From an uncultured Desulfobacter sp. (GTDB taxonomy: Bacteria > Desulfobacterota > Desulfobacteria > Desulfobacterales > Desulfobacteraceae), in assembly GCF_963666145.1 (NCBI RefSeq), contig NZ_OY762614.1:4950501-5014500 (forward strand): a stretch of 64,000 nucleotides of DNA. Direction: 5' to 3'. Of the stretch, positions 1 through 7,718 are shown one piece after another. The notes under the pieces are model-generated. The model had not been told where the DNA came from. It did not search any database and saw only the letters and a list, made by a program, of their open reading frames with translations. The position numbers and the translations under genes are program-made. Each line of letters begins with the position of its first letter. The first letter of the stretch is position 1.

Positions 1-821
1 CAAATATTATGTAGCGATCATCACATTAAATTTTTCAAAGTTTTGATACAATTCAATTGGAGATTGAATTGTACTCAATTTTGTATCACTGATTTGAACG
101 AACGTCTATCAGGGAAACCCTTAGTTTTTAAATTATATAGAAATTAACTTAATTGGAGATTAAACATCCCCGGCAGGGAAACGCAAGATTAAATTTTATA
201 GAACATTAAATGAACTCCCGACATCCTGTTCCCAAAGCCGTTGTTATTGCGGTGAAAGCCCTAAAAAGCCTTTGTTTCAAGACGTCGCTCCCTATATTCT
301 TTCTTTTTTTGTCTGCTTTTGGATAAGATCCGCAACCAAAACCGCAACCATTTTAAATCTGTATTTTGCATTTCACCTATATTTATGGGGTAGCCTCGGC
401 CTATGTGTTGCCGGGTTTTAGTATGGTTAATTTTCAATAAAATTGTTTTTTTTAGGTCAGACACAAGATATTATTCTGAATAATTTTATGAAAATCAGTT
501 CAATCATACCATTATTGCGGTCTACTAAAGAATTTGAATCGGTAGGAATCGGAAACTATGGGAAACACATAATATTGCTCGCCGGTTTGATGCCAATGCT
601 GGATTTATTTTGGCAGTGCAATTCAATCTCCGATTTTATTTAAAATGAAATCCTTAAGCTGTTCAACTTTGCTTCTACGCATTCACTGAAATGTTAATTT
701 CTTCGGTAATTTTTCATGTGGTACTTGCAGTTATTTCACCGATATTCTATCTGTATGGATGATATCTGTCAAAAGGGTTTGAAATTATACAATTTTTATC
801 TGGCATTTCAGGAAGCATACT
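1..821. other. Intergenic region without a supported gene
   Basis: No ORF here has a convincing start, ribosome site or recognisable product. Two related segments begin AATTGGAGATT (near 58 and 151) and share CAGGGAAAC further on, and the phrase GGAGATTGAATTG recurs inverted near 616-636. Positions 456-595 are clearly similar to 11421-11560 (see repeat entries). I see no tRNA, CRISPR array or terminator. Confidence 0.5.
456..595 (+). repeat. Diverged intergenic repeat, copy A
   Basis: This segment aligns with 11421-11560 on the same strand. The first 45 bases align without a gap up to CAATCATACC (copy B has CAATTATACC), and similarity continues through GAATCGGTAGGAATC (copy B GAATTGGTAGGGATC) to ATATTG-TCGCC. 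It lies outside any credible gene in both places. Function is unknown; it could be a recombination site, a structured RNA or a relic of a lost gene. Confidence 0.6.
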
Positions 822-1757
822 ATGCCTTATGATTTAAGTAAAAGATTGGTTATTGGTTTAGCCTCAAGTGCTCTGTTTGATCTTAAAGACTCTGACAAAG
901 TATTCACGGAAAAAGGTGAAGATGTCTATCGTGAGTATCAGTTAGAAAAATTAAATGAGCCCTTACCCCCTGGCGTTGCGTTTCCTTTCATTAAAAGGCT
1001 ACTGTCACTCAATCAGTTAAGGCCATCAGATCCACCGGTCGAAGTCATGCTCTTATCGAAAAATGACCCAGATACTGGCCTACGTGTTATGAAATCAATT
1101 CAACACCATGGGTTAGGTATGACAAGAGCAATCTTTCTCCAGGGTCGACATCCTCACAAATACATAAGAGCTTTAAATATTAGTTTATTCTTATCTGCGA
1201 ATGAGGTTGATGTACAAGAAGCTATTTCATCAGGTTTTCCAGCAGGCCAGGTTCTTTCTTCTAACATAGAAGATGAATCCTCAGATTCCGAATTAAGAAT
1301 TGCTTTTGACTTTGATGGAGTCGTTGCTGATGATGAAGCAGAAGCTATTTATCAAAAAACTCACGATTTAAACAAATTTCATGAGCATGAACAAGAGAAT
1401 GTTAACGTTACTCATAACCCTGGCCCTTTAAAGGACTTTCTAAAAAAAGTATCTGATATACAAAAAATGGAAAAAGAAAAATCACAAACAGATGGTTTTT
1501 ATTCTCCAAAACTTCGAATTTCTATTGTTACTGCACGTAACGCTCCATCACACGAGAGAGTCATAAATTCTATGAGAAGTTGGGGAATCATTGTAAACGA
1601 AGCATTTTTTTTGGGTGGCATTGATAAAAGTAATGTTTTGGAGATTTTGAAACCTCACATTTTTTTTGATGACCAAAAACTTCATCTTGAATCTGCTTCT
1701 AAGGTGTTGCCATCGGTTCATATACCATTTGGCGTCGCAAACCAAAAAATCATATAA
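822..1757 (+). CDS. HAD-fold 5'-nucleotidase (Pfam 5_nucleotid family)
   Basis: The protein of 311 aa should hydrolyse nucleoside 5'-monophosphates in the cytoplasm. Residues 163-170 (DFDGVVAD) form the HAD nucleophile motif I with two aspartates; SIVTARNAP near 234 fits motif II and FFDD near 286 fits motif IV. The N-terminal part (KRLVIGLASSALFDL) and the length are typical of this bacterial cytosolic 5'-nucleotidase family. The stop is 13 bp before the start of the next plus-strand gene, so the two are probably cotranscribed. Family assignment is from recognition of motifs; the physiological substrate cannot be read from sequence. Confidence 0.85.
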   Translation: MPYDLSKRLVIGLASSALFDLKDSDKVFTEKGEDVYREYQLEKLNEPLPPGVAFPFIKRLLSLNQLRPSDPPVEVMLLSKNDPDTGLRVMKSIQHHGLGMTRAIFLQGRHPHKYIRALNISLFLSANEVDVQEAISSGFPAGQVLSSNIEDESSDSELRIAFDFDGVVADDEAEAIYQKTHDLNKFHEHEQENVNVTHNPGPLKDFLKKVSDIQKMEKEKSQTDGFYSPKLRISIVTARNAPSHERVINSMRSWGIIVNEAFFLGGIDKSNVLEILKPHIFFDDQKLHLESASKVLPSVHIPFGVANQKII

Positions 1758-1770
1758 TCAGGATGTGCCC

Positions 1771-2421
1771 ATGCACCAAATATTAAAAAGGACTTTGAAT
1801 GTTTTTCTAATTATCACAACCGTGACAGCATTGTTATGCCTTGTTGGCGTGGGCTATCTATGGTTTTTTGCTGATTTAGAAAAAACAACGGATTTACCAC
1901 ACTTAAAATGGCTGCTTATGACTTTGATTGCAGAAATCATTGGAGTCATTGTCATGTTTGCAAAGAAAGGGATCAGATATTTGCCCGAGACCCACTTAAA
2001 TAAGGACGAAAAAGAAACCTTTGAATTTATGGAGAAGTTTATTTCACAGGGCAGCAGTGTTACAATTGTCAGTAATCGAGTATCGTGGTTAAATCGGGCA
2101 CAAAATGTGTCCAACAGAATTATTGAAAAAGCCAGTGCGGGAACGCATTTTGAAATAATTACACCAAGCCCAGCGACTGAAGACCTAAAAACGCCTCTTG
2201 AAAACGCTGGGGTTACTTTCTTCATAACAAAAGAAACTGTGCCACCTGAAGCACGATTCACGCTCATTAATGCAAATCGTAGTGGTGCAGAAAAATTAGC
2301 AATCGCGCGAGGTGTTCATCCCGAACATGAGATTACAGTTTTTGACAATAATTCTGGACCACAGATTATAGCGCTGGCGAAGGATATTATTAGAAAGTCA
2401 AAGGATCTTGTGGATGCTTAA
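1771..2421 (+). CDS. Two-TM membrane protein with PLD-like cytoplasmic domain
   Basis: An open frame extends back to 1666, but the ATG at 1771, just after the nucleotidase stop and preceded by AGGA, is the likely start, giving 216 aa. Two hydrophobic helices lie in the first 65 residues. The rest resembles the alpha/beta fold of phospholipase-D-like domains (VTIVSNRVSWLNRA, then TLINANRSGAEKLAIARG), but no HKD motif is seen, so it may bind rather than cut. Its gene is sandwiched between a nucleotidase and a methyltransferase gene with which it overlaps by 8 bp. The arrangement recalls sensor/effector operons, but that is inference. Confidence 0.6.
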   Translation: MHQILKRTLNVFLIITTVTALLCLVGVGYLWFFADLEKTTDLPHLKWLLMTLIAEIIGVIVMFAKKGIRYLPETHLNKDEKETFEFMEKFISQGSSVTIVSNRVSWLNRAQNVSNRIIEKASAGTHFEIITPSPATEDLKTPLENAGVTFFITKETVPPEARFTLINANRSGAEKLAIARGVHPEHEITVFDNNSGPQIIALAKDIIRKSKDLVDA

Positions 2422-2778
2422 CATTTGGGATGACGCTGCTGAAATTCGGAAAAATCAAATTGAAATGGGTTGTGATTTTACCTTTTCCAAAATATTTGTT
2501 CCTTATTATATCGGGCTTGTACAAAGCCTGAAACCCCAAAGAATACTTGAAGTCGGTTGTGGTACTGGTCATCTTTCTTTGGCGTTATCCAGTTTTGTTA
2601 AAAATATTGATGCAATCGAACCATCAACATCTATGTATAATTTAGCTATCAGCGTACTGAAAAATACGACTGTTAAAATTACAAAATCAAGCATTCAAGA
2701 GTTTTCGTCAAAAAATAAGTATGACATGATCATATCCCATATGTGTGTTCAGACGGTTCGAGGCCTAAACGAATTATA
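2414..2778 (+). pseudogene. SAM-dependent methyltransferase, truncated by IS3-family insertion
   Basis: The ATG at 2414 overlaps the upstream stop. The product starts MLNIWDDAAEIRKNQIEMG and contains the class I methyltransferase glycine loop ILEVGCGTGHLSLAL followed by the acidic residue of DAIEPS. Reading is open up to HMCVQTVRGLNEL, where an insertion sequence begins at 2779. After the far end of the IS at 4148 the same frame gives only a short unrelated tail, so roughly the C-terminal half is missing or lost by later deletion. The gene was the third member of the operon starting at 822. Confidence 0.75.
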
Positions 2779-2845
2779 GTGGACCCCAATGTCAAGACAG
2801 TTTTTTTTAAATTTAAGCGTCATAGTCGGATTTTTCTCGGTGCCC

Positions 2846-2927
2846 AGCGGAAGTGGAAGCCAGGTCCTGAGAATGGGCACCATAAAAACTGCCCGTCGGA
2901 AGGGGTTGGCTTCCGCTGGAGCGGGTT
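2846..2927 (+). repeat. 82-nt structured motif, copy 1 (inside IS3-family element)
   Basis: Read on the plus strand it begins AGCGGAAGTGGAAGCC and ends CTGGAGCGGGTT. The outer arms pair (AGCGGAAG with CTTCCGCT, or GGAAGCC with GGCTTCC), and an inner hairpin is formed by GGGCA and TGCCC around an A-rich loop. A second copy, inverted, is at 47019-47101 and is about 89 percent identical. Each copy lies directly after the stop codon of a gene on the opposite strand to the way it is written here. Confidence 0.75.
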
Positions 2928-2936
2928 CTGGCTTCT

Positions 2937-3827
2937 TCATCCCACAAGACTTAACTGATTTTCGCCATAATACACTTCGGCAGGCGTCTGGCCGTTAAAA
3001 CTTTGGTGAGGTCGTTCATTGTTGTAAAAATCAAAGTATTTTTTCAGGGAGTTGCGCAACTGTTCAACAGAACGAAATTCATTTACATAAATTTCTTCAT
3101 ACTTCACACTGCGCCACAGTCGTTCGATGAAAATATTATCGAGACATCGGCCTTTTCCATCCATGCTGATTTTAATGTCCTTATCTTTCAATACTTTTGT
3201 AAACTCGTGACTTGTGTATTGAGATCCTTGATCCGTGTTGAATATATAGGGTGTTCCATGACATCGTAACGCTCTCTCCAAAGAGGATATACAAAACTCG
3301 TTGTCCATGGTTATTGATAGTTCCCAGGAGAGAACATGACGACTATACCAATCCATGACCGCCGTCAAATAAACGAAGCCACCAGAAAGTGGAATATATG
3401 TTATATCCGTACACCACACCTGATTTGATCTGGTTACTTCAACGTTCCTCAAAAGATATGGATACACTTTATTTTGGGGATGAGCCTTGCTGGTATTTGG
3501 TTTCGGTGCAATGGACTGAATTCCCATTTTCCGCATCAGTCGTTGAACCCGTTTGCGGTTAATCTTATATCCGTTACGCCTGAGGGCATTACGAATTTGG
3601 CGGGTGCCATAAAAAGGATGGGCGGTATATTCATTGTCAATCAACCTCATGAATTCCAAATTTGTAGGCGTTTCCTGTCCAGTCAGGCCTTTACGGTAAT
3701 AGATAGAACGTGGGAGCCCTATCAGTTCACATTGCCTTTGAATACTGAGTTTGGAGTTCTTGGGTTGAATCCGCTGTCTTTTCTCTTCAATACTCATCAG
3801 AGGTGCCCGCTGTTTTTTTTTAGCCAA
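2937..3827 (-). CDS. IS3-family transposase OrfB (DDE integrase core)
   Basis: The 296-aa product has the HTH_21-type N-terminal segment (LIDNEYTAHPFYGTRQIRNALRR region) and the retroviral-type integrase core with WCTDITYIP, FNTDQGSQYTS and an ERLWRSVKYEE segment that supply the DDE triad. It is expected to be made as an OrfAB fusion by -1 frameshifting because the start overlaps the end of orfA by 31 bp. All parts look intact. Confidence 0.92.
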   Translation of the reverse strand: MAKKKQRAPLMSIEEKRQRIQPKNSKLSIQRQCELIGLPRSIYYRKGLTGQETPTNLEFMRLIDNEYTAHPFYGTRQIRNALRRNGYKINRKRVQRLMRKMGIQSIAPKPNTSKAHPQNKVYPYLLRNVEVTRSNQVWCTDITYIPLSGGFVYLTAVMDWYSRHVLSWELSITMDNEFCISSLERALRCHGTPYIFNTDQGSQYTSHEFTKVLKDKDIKISMDGKGRCLDNIFIERLWRSVKYEEIYVNEFRSVEQLRNSLKKYFDFYNNERPHQSFNGQTPAEVYYGENQLSLVG

Positions 3828-4078
3828 TCCAGTTCTACCTGGAGTTGGCCGACCTTTTGATATAAACGGTCCCGTTCAATCTCTGTTTCTTTGGTTTGTT
3901 TTGCCTGGCTATTGCCAAATACCAATGGAAGGGCTTCTATTGCTTCCTTTTTCCATCTATTTACAAGGCTTGTATGAATACCGAACTCAGAGGCAATCTC
4001 ATTGACAGTTTGATTCCCTTTTATGGCTGCCAATGCGACCTTACTTTTTAATTCTTTACTGTAGTTTTTCCGTTTCAA
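3797..4078 (-). CDS. IS3-family OrfA (HTH protein)
   Basis: The 93-aa product begins MKRKNYSKELKSKVALAAI and carries a helix-turn-helix (VNEIASEFGIHTSLVNRWK, about residues 24-42) followed by a leucine-rich coiled segment (LYQKVGQLQVELDWLKK). This is the DNA-binding partner of OrfB in the same insertion sequence and overlaps it in a different frame. Confidence 0.9.
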   Translation of the reverse strand: MKRKNYSKELKSKVALAAIKGNQTVNEIASEFGIHTSLVNRWKKEAIEALPLVFGNSQAKQTKETEIERDRLYQKVGQLQVELDWLKKNSGHL

Positions 4079-4148
4079 AATGAATCCCTTTCTGGTTTCT
4101 GGACTGTTATATTTTATCTTAACATCTTGTCCAGTTTTCGGGGTCCAC

Positions 4149-4636
4149 TATATAACGAGTCCATCGAAATCAATAACAAAAGCATTGTGAGGTGGAAGCT
4201 CTTTCAAAAATGAAAGCCCAGTCGCTAAATTTAAAAACCGACAGTTTATTATAAGTGAACAGGCCAAATTTTCTTAATTTTAAAGATTTTAAGTTTGGTA
4301 TTGAGCGACAGCTATGTCTATCAAAGCTCGGTTTTCTTAAATTAACCCAGATACAACATGTTGTATTCGGAGTGCTCCGGACAAAAGCGACATTTCATAC
4401 CATTAAGGCTCGCTTCAGTTTTTCTGCATTTCCTTCCTGTAATGAGGTTACATCCAGAAACCACTGTATTAATTCGGATTGTTAGAGGCGTCCAGCCAGA
4501 GACAAATCGACTCAATAAGGTATAATATTTCCCCTTGCAATTCCCGATAGGGTAAGTGTAATCTTCAATAATTCTAAATTTTAATACTCAAACATGATGA
4601 GTTCTATTGAAAGGTCTCTAAGCTATTGTGGCCGAA
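4149..4636. other. Intergenic region with repeat motifs
   Basis: No credible gene. It holds GAGCGACAGCTATGTCTATC (4303-4322), the 16-bp perfect palindrome ATACAACATGTTGTAT (4351-4366) and ATACCATTAAGGCTCGC (4397-4413); relatives of these phrases occur at several other intergenic sites. The right boundary is the end of a transposon at 4637, preceded by its 6-bp target duplicate GCCGAA. Confidence 0.6.
4303..4440 (+). repeat. Member of dispersed intergenic repeat family
   Basis: The 28 bases at 4303-4330 match 25177-25204 at 23 positions. CCAGATACAACATGTTGTATT (4347-4367, broken here as two parts CCAGATACAAC and ATGTTGTATT) matches 62104-62124 at 20 of 21 positions. ATACCATTAAGGCTCGC and the following T-rich run match 18123-18160. 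The order CTATGTCTAT, about 26 bases, CCCAG, palindrome is also seen at 28711-28768, where the palindrome has changed on both arms. Confidence 0.6.
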
Positions 4637-4705
4637 TGACCAGCTTTAAAAAGTGTAACGCTTATCCCCGATATTCATAACGAAATAATGTAACGGCCAG
4701 ATACC

Positions 4706-4784
4706 CCGCCGCCATACCCCGCCAAGAAAATCATAAAATCATACCCCGCATGCCTATCCCGCCGATAGACCCCGCCGTTGATTC
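4706..4784 (+). repeat. Cluster of CCCCGCC units at the transposon left end
   Basis: Inside the left terminus ATACCCCGCC is repeated with small changes (ATACCCCGCC, ATACCCCGCC, ATACCCCGCA, CTATCCCGCC, AGACCCCGCC). TGTAACG boxes precede it near 4654 and 4690. The same cluster is at 20876-20953 in copy 2. Iterated units at one end are usual for transposase-binding sites; that role is inferred. Confidence 0.6.
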
Positions 4785-4833
4785 ATTCAAAATTTGCTAC
4801 ATATAATCTCCCTGATTCGAATCTTGGAGAAAA

Positions 4834-5184
4834 ATGATGGCAAAGAATTCTCGTGGAAAACGCCCTTGTTCTATTTGCCGAAAATGGTTTGCTCCTGATG
4901 TAAGACAAAAAGGCAGGCAGAGAACATGTAGCCCGGCTTGCCAAAATGAGCTTCATCGCAGGCAATGTGAAAACTGGAACAGGAAAAATAAAGCTGTCTC
5001 CAAAAATAATTATCTGGCAAAAAAGCTTGAAGAGGCAGAGAACCTTCAAACATCCGGAAAATTGCCTGTTCTACCATTGGAAGTTATTGAAATAGAATAC
5101 GGTATCAAGCCGGCAATTATCGCCCAATACCTGGTCACCCAGGTTATCAGCCACACCAAAGAAAAAATTCGAGAATTCCCATAA
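4834..5184 (+). CDS. Small zinc-finger-like protein of the transposon (copy 1)
   Basis: The 116-aa product has CSICRKWF (Cys near residues 12 and 15) and TCSPACQNELHRRQC, an arrangement of cysteines suited to one zinc ion, followed by a basic Asn-rich segment and a helical C-terminal half. I recognise the pattern from small proteins near transposases in deltaproteobacteria, but no function is known to me. GGAG precedes the ATG pair. The first gene of the transposon; copy 2 differs at a few residues (for example SPAC against GPAC). Confidence 0.75.
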   Translation: MMAKNSRGKRPCSICRKWFAPDVRQKGRQRTCSPACQNELHRRQCENWNRKNKAVSKNNYLAKKLEEAENLQTSGKLPVLPLEVIEIEYGIKPAIIAQYLVTQVISHTKEKIREFP

Positions 5185-5193
5185 ACGCCTCTG

Positions 5194-5365
5194 ACTAATC
5201 GAATATTGATTTCAAGAGACATGATTGGAGTAACTTCTTGTAATATTAGGATATATGAACATACTAATCGGATTTTGATTCTAAGAGACATCATGTGCGT
5301 AAGTTATTGATAATATATATGGATACAAACAGAGTAATCAGCATCCCAGTTCAAGAGGCAACTGA
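5194..5365 (+). repeat. Three diverged direct repeats at 69-70 bp spacing (copy 1)
   Basis: Units begin at 5194 (ACTAATCGAATATTGATTTC), 5263 (ACTAATCGGATTTTGATTCT) and 5333 (AGTAATCAGCATCCCAGTTC), each followed by AAGAG-CA. The intervening 41-42 bases are also partly alike (GTAACTTCTTGTAATAT against GTAAGTTATTGATAATAT). They lie between the zinc-protein gene and the primase-type zinc ribbon gene, where a promoter or regulatory region would be expected. The same array is at 21369-21538. Confidence 0.7.
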
Positions 5366-5427
5366 CAACCGACCCTGGCCGGTGATATAAAAAGGCATCT
5401 GAAATTCTAAAAATAAGGAGATGTCTC

Positions 5428-5784
5428 ATGGCGCACAGGTTTTCATCACGGGAATTATTTGAACTGAGGAACAATATCCCTGTGGATATGCTGATCAGGG
5501 ATCATTTACAGATTCCATCTAAAATCAGGGATGGCTATTTCCGTTTTCTATGCCCTCTGTGCAATGAATTTCAAACGGCTGTAAATTCAACCACGAACCT
5601 GGCCAGGTGCTTCCGGTGCGAAAAAAACTTTAACACCATCGACCTTGTCATGAAAATCAAGGGATATGGATTCCGGGACAGCGTCCTGTTTTTGAAGCAG
5701 ATAAATACTGCCCACCAGGTTCCGGCATCAAAGATAGCTGCCTTGGTCGCTGCAATCGGCAAACCCATGCCGGGAGGGCAATGA
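5428..5784 (+). CDS. Primase-type (CHC2-like) zinc ribbon protein (copy 1)
   Basis: The 118-aa product has CPLCNEFQTAVN and ARCFRCEKNFNTIDLVMKI, which match the zinc-binding domain that starts DnaG-type primases, including the IDLVM segment after the last cysteine. No TOPRIM or polymerase part follows, so it is a stand-alone DNA-binding module. AAGGAG lies 6 bp before the ATG. Its stop overlaps the next start by 4 bp (ATGA). It is a regular member of the transposon, suggesting a role in target or end recognition, which is inference. Confidence 0.8.
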   Translation: MAHRFSSRELFELRNNIPVDMLIRDHLQIPSKIRDGYFRFLCPLCNEFQTAVNSTTNLARCFRCEKNFNTIDLVMKIKGYGFRDSVLFLKQINTAHQVPASKIAALVAAIGKPMPGGQ

Positions 5785-6344
5785 GTATGAAACGGTTGGC
5801 CAAGCTTGAAACCCTGATTGCCCGGAATCAGGAGTGTTTTTCCAAAATCGGCAAGGCCTTGAAAGAAATTCGTGACAATCGTTTGTATAAGCAGGCTCTG
5901 TTTGAATCATTCGAAACATATACCAGGGCGCGATGGGATATGGGAAAATCCCATGCTTACCGCCTGATCAAATTTTATGAAGTCATCTATAATCTGTCCC
6001 CAATTGGGGACAGATTACCGGCCAACGAATCCCAGGCACGGCCTCTTACTCAACTGGATTCCATAGAACAGCGCCAACTTTGGAAGGAGATTATAGAAAG
6101 CGGCATGGAGTTAACCGCGCGTAACATCAAAAAATTTATCGACTCCCGAAAAACGGCATCGGTAACCAAACCGGATCTGACGGATCAAATTTCGAATGAA
6201 TACATGGCTGTTGTAAAGGCAATGCTTGAACAGGTCCGTGTGGCACAGCATGATCATTGGCAGCAGACCTCTCGCCCGGCTGCATTGTTGTGGCATCGGG
6301 TCATACACGAAAAGATTGTATCAACGGGGGCAGATAATGGATGA
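5781..6344 (+). CDS. HTH-like/ParB-like accessory protein of the transposon (copy 1)
   Basis: The 187-aa protein contains YTRARWDMGKSHAYRLIKFY, NLSPIGDRLPANESQARPL and LTARNIKKFID. These segments recall a plasmid/phage family of DNA-binding proteins in which the HAYRL helix recognises DNA and the NESQARPL segment is ParB-like. The start overlaps the zinc ribbon gene, and the stop lies 8 bp into the transposase gene, so the three are one translational unit. Copy 2 differs at one residue (R/T near DRLPAN). Confidence 0.65.
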   Translation: MSMKRLAKLETLIARNQECFSKIGKALKEIRDNRLYKQALFESFETYTRARWDMGKSHAYRLIKFYEVIYNLSPIGDRLPANESQARPLTQLDSIEQRQLWKEIIESGMELTARNIKKFIDSRKTASVTKPDLTDQISNEYMAVVKAMLEQVRVAQHDHWQQTSRPAALLWHRVIHEKIVSTGADNG

Positions 6345-6467
6345 CCTGAGCATTGACGACCGCTTCCATTTACTGCTGCATAAAAAAATCATGAATAAAA
6401 TCGGATCTGCCAAGAGAAGATCCAAAAAATATTACAAGGACCAGTACAAGAAAACCGGGATTATCCC

Positions 6468-7718
6468 CAGGGCAAACGCATTTAAATAGTATTGACTCCA
6501 AGCACTTTCATGAGATAAGAATTGTCCCATCCTGCTTGCAGGCGTTTGACATTCATGCTCTTTTTCATACTGTTTTCCTGCTTAAGTAAGTTCGTAGCAA
6601 TATGGCGCACTATTGCAAAATTTTCAGCGGCATTACCGACTCGTTTTCTACACTCATCTTCTCTGAACGAAACATCAAGCACCCAATGCAATTTATTTTC
6701 GATTCCCCAGTGAGCTCGAACTCTTTTTGCAAACTCTTCTGCATCCAAATTTTGGCTGAGCAGATAATAGCTGGTCTCACATGAGATGTTATCTTTTATG
6801 TGACGTTCTCTTTCAACCATTCCGATACTTTGAAGTCCCTTCCAAAGTGGTTTGTCCTCTATCCAGTCAATATCTGAGATAACCCAATGACGCCTTATTT
6901 CAACGCGACCATGGTCACCTTCAACGCTGTCAAAATAACTTCTCGGGATTTCCTTAGGTTTAGCTTTTTTGACGCTATGAAAGAAGAGTTCGACGTCGTC
7001 GTATAGATCTCCGTGGTTTTTCTTCAGAGCCAAAGCATAATCCGCACCCTTATCGATTATTTTTTCGGCAATTTTTTTCTGGCATCCCATGGCATCTATG
7101 GTGACAGTAGTCCCTGAAATATCCAGCAGATCAAGTAAATCCGGAATTGCTGTGATTTCATTTGATTTTTCATCCGTTTTTATCTGCCCCAGTACCAGGT
7201 TTGCATCTGATGCCCAGGCACTTACCACATGAATTGCGGATTTACCATTCGTTTTGTCATGTGATCGTCTTAATGTTTTACCATCTACGGCGATAACAGT
7301 TTCCGGCAGTAGCGGACGTATAGAGGCAACCCAATCAATGAAAGCTGTCCGAAATTCTTCCGGATCAATGATTATAAAAATCCTTCTGATTGTATCATGC
7401 GATGGAATTCCATTGGGCAACTCCAAAAACGTTTTTAACCAATCATATTTGGACTGGCCATATTGTTCAATTTCGTTCCATGTACTTGCACCGCAAATCA
7501 CAGCGCAGACTGTAATTGCGAATATATCGATTAGATTATGCAACTTCTGCCTATCCAATCGAGGGTCATTTATCTTTGAGAACTCTGAGATCAGCGTAAT
7601 ATTTGAGGAGGTCATGACTGAGTTCCTTGAAATGAGGTTGTAAAAAGATTCTTACATATCAGGAATGTTCAATTCTGCAAACCTCTCTTCAATCAGAAAT
7701 TTTAATGCGTTTGCCCTG
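6468..7718 (-). mobile_element. ISAs1-family insertion sequence
   Basis: Ends are CAGGGCAAACGCATT at 6468 and its inverse AATGCGTTTGCCCTG at 7718. The 10-bp sequence GGATTATCCC flanks it on both sides (6458-6467, 7719-7728), and the uninterrupted site is visible in transposon copy 2 near 22633. Length is 1251 bp. It encodes one transposase. Confidence 0.95.
6482..7615 (-). CDS. ISAs1-family transposase (H-repeat type)
   Basis: The 377-aa protein begins with the DUF4338/H-repeat N-terminal region (LISEFSKINDPRLDRQKLHN) and continues with VIAVDGKTLRRSHD, AIDAMGCQKKIAEKII region and HWGIENKLHWVLDVSFREDECRKR, which carry the DDE residues of this family. It fills the insertion sequence and looks intact. 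Confidence 0.95.
   Translation of the reverse strand: MTSSNITLISEFSKINDPRLDRQKLHNLIDIFAITVCAVICGASTWNEIEQYGQSKYDWLKTFLELPNGIPSHDTIRRIFIIIDPEEFRTAFIDWVASIRPLLPETVIAVDGKTLRRSHDKTNGKSAIHVVSAWASDANLVLGQIKTDEKSNEITAIPDLLDLLDISGTTVTIDAMGCQKKIAEKIIDKGADYALALKKNHGDLYDDVELFFHSVKKAKPKEIPRSYFDSVEGDHGRVEIRRHWVISDIDWIEDKPLWKGLQSIGMVERERHIKDNISCETSYYLLSQNLDAEEFAKRVRAHWGIENKLHWVLDVSFREDECRKRVGNAAENFAIVRHIATNLLKQENSMKKSMNVKRLQAGWDNSYLMKVLGVNTI

Larger units (their letters stand above)
2779..4148 (-). mobile_element. IS3-family insertion sequence
   Basis: The ends are GTGGACCCC at 2779 and its inverse GGGGTCCAC at 4148, with partial similarity further in (TGTCAAGACAG against TGGACAAGATG). A 4-bp TATA flanks both sides (2775-2778 and 4149-4152), a plausible target duplication. 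The element carries orfA and orfB on the minus strand in overlapping frames. It cuts a methyltransferase gene. Between its left end and orfB it contains an 82-nt structured motif that also occurs at 47 kb. Confidence 0.9.

Noticed and set aside
261..643. Two short frames of 66-67 codons on opposite strands.
   Set aside because: No ribosome sites or recognisable product; one overlaps the noncoding repeat copy A.
4149..4250. Minus-strand frame with KELPPHNAFVIDFDGLV, which looks like a HAD or other enzyme fragment.
   Set aside because: Only about 30 codons without start or further similarity; too little to name a gene.
4805..4825. tRNA-like T-loop (GATTCGAATCT) before the first transposon gene.
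   Set aside because: No acceptor or anticodon arms can be formed around it, and it is part of both transposon copies.
5194..5365. CRISPR array (28-base repeats, about 41-base intervals).
   Set aside because: Only three diverged units, the intervals resemble one another, and no cas gene is present in the window.
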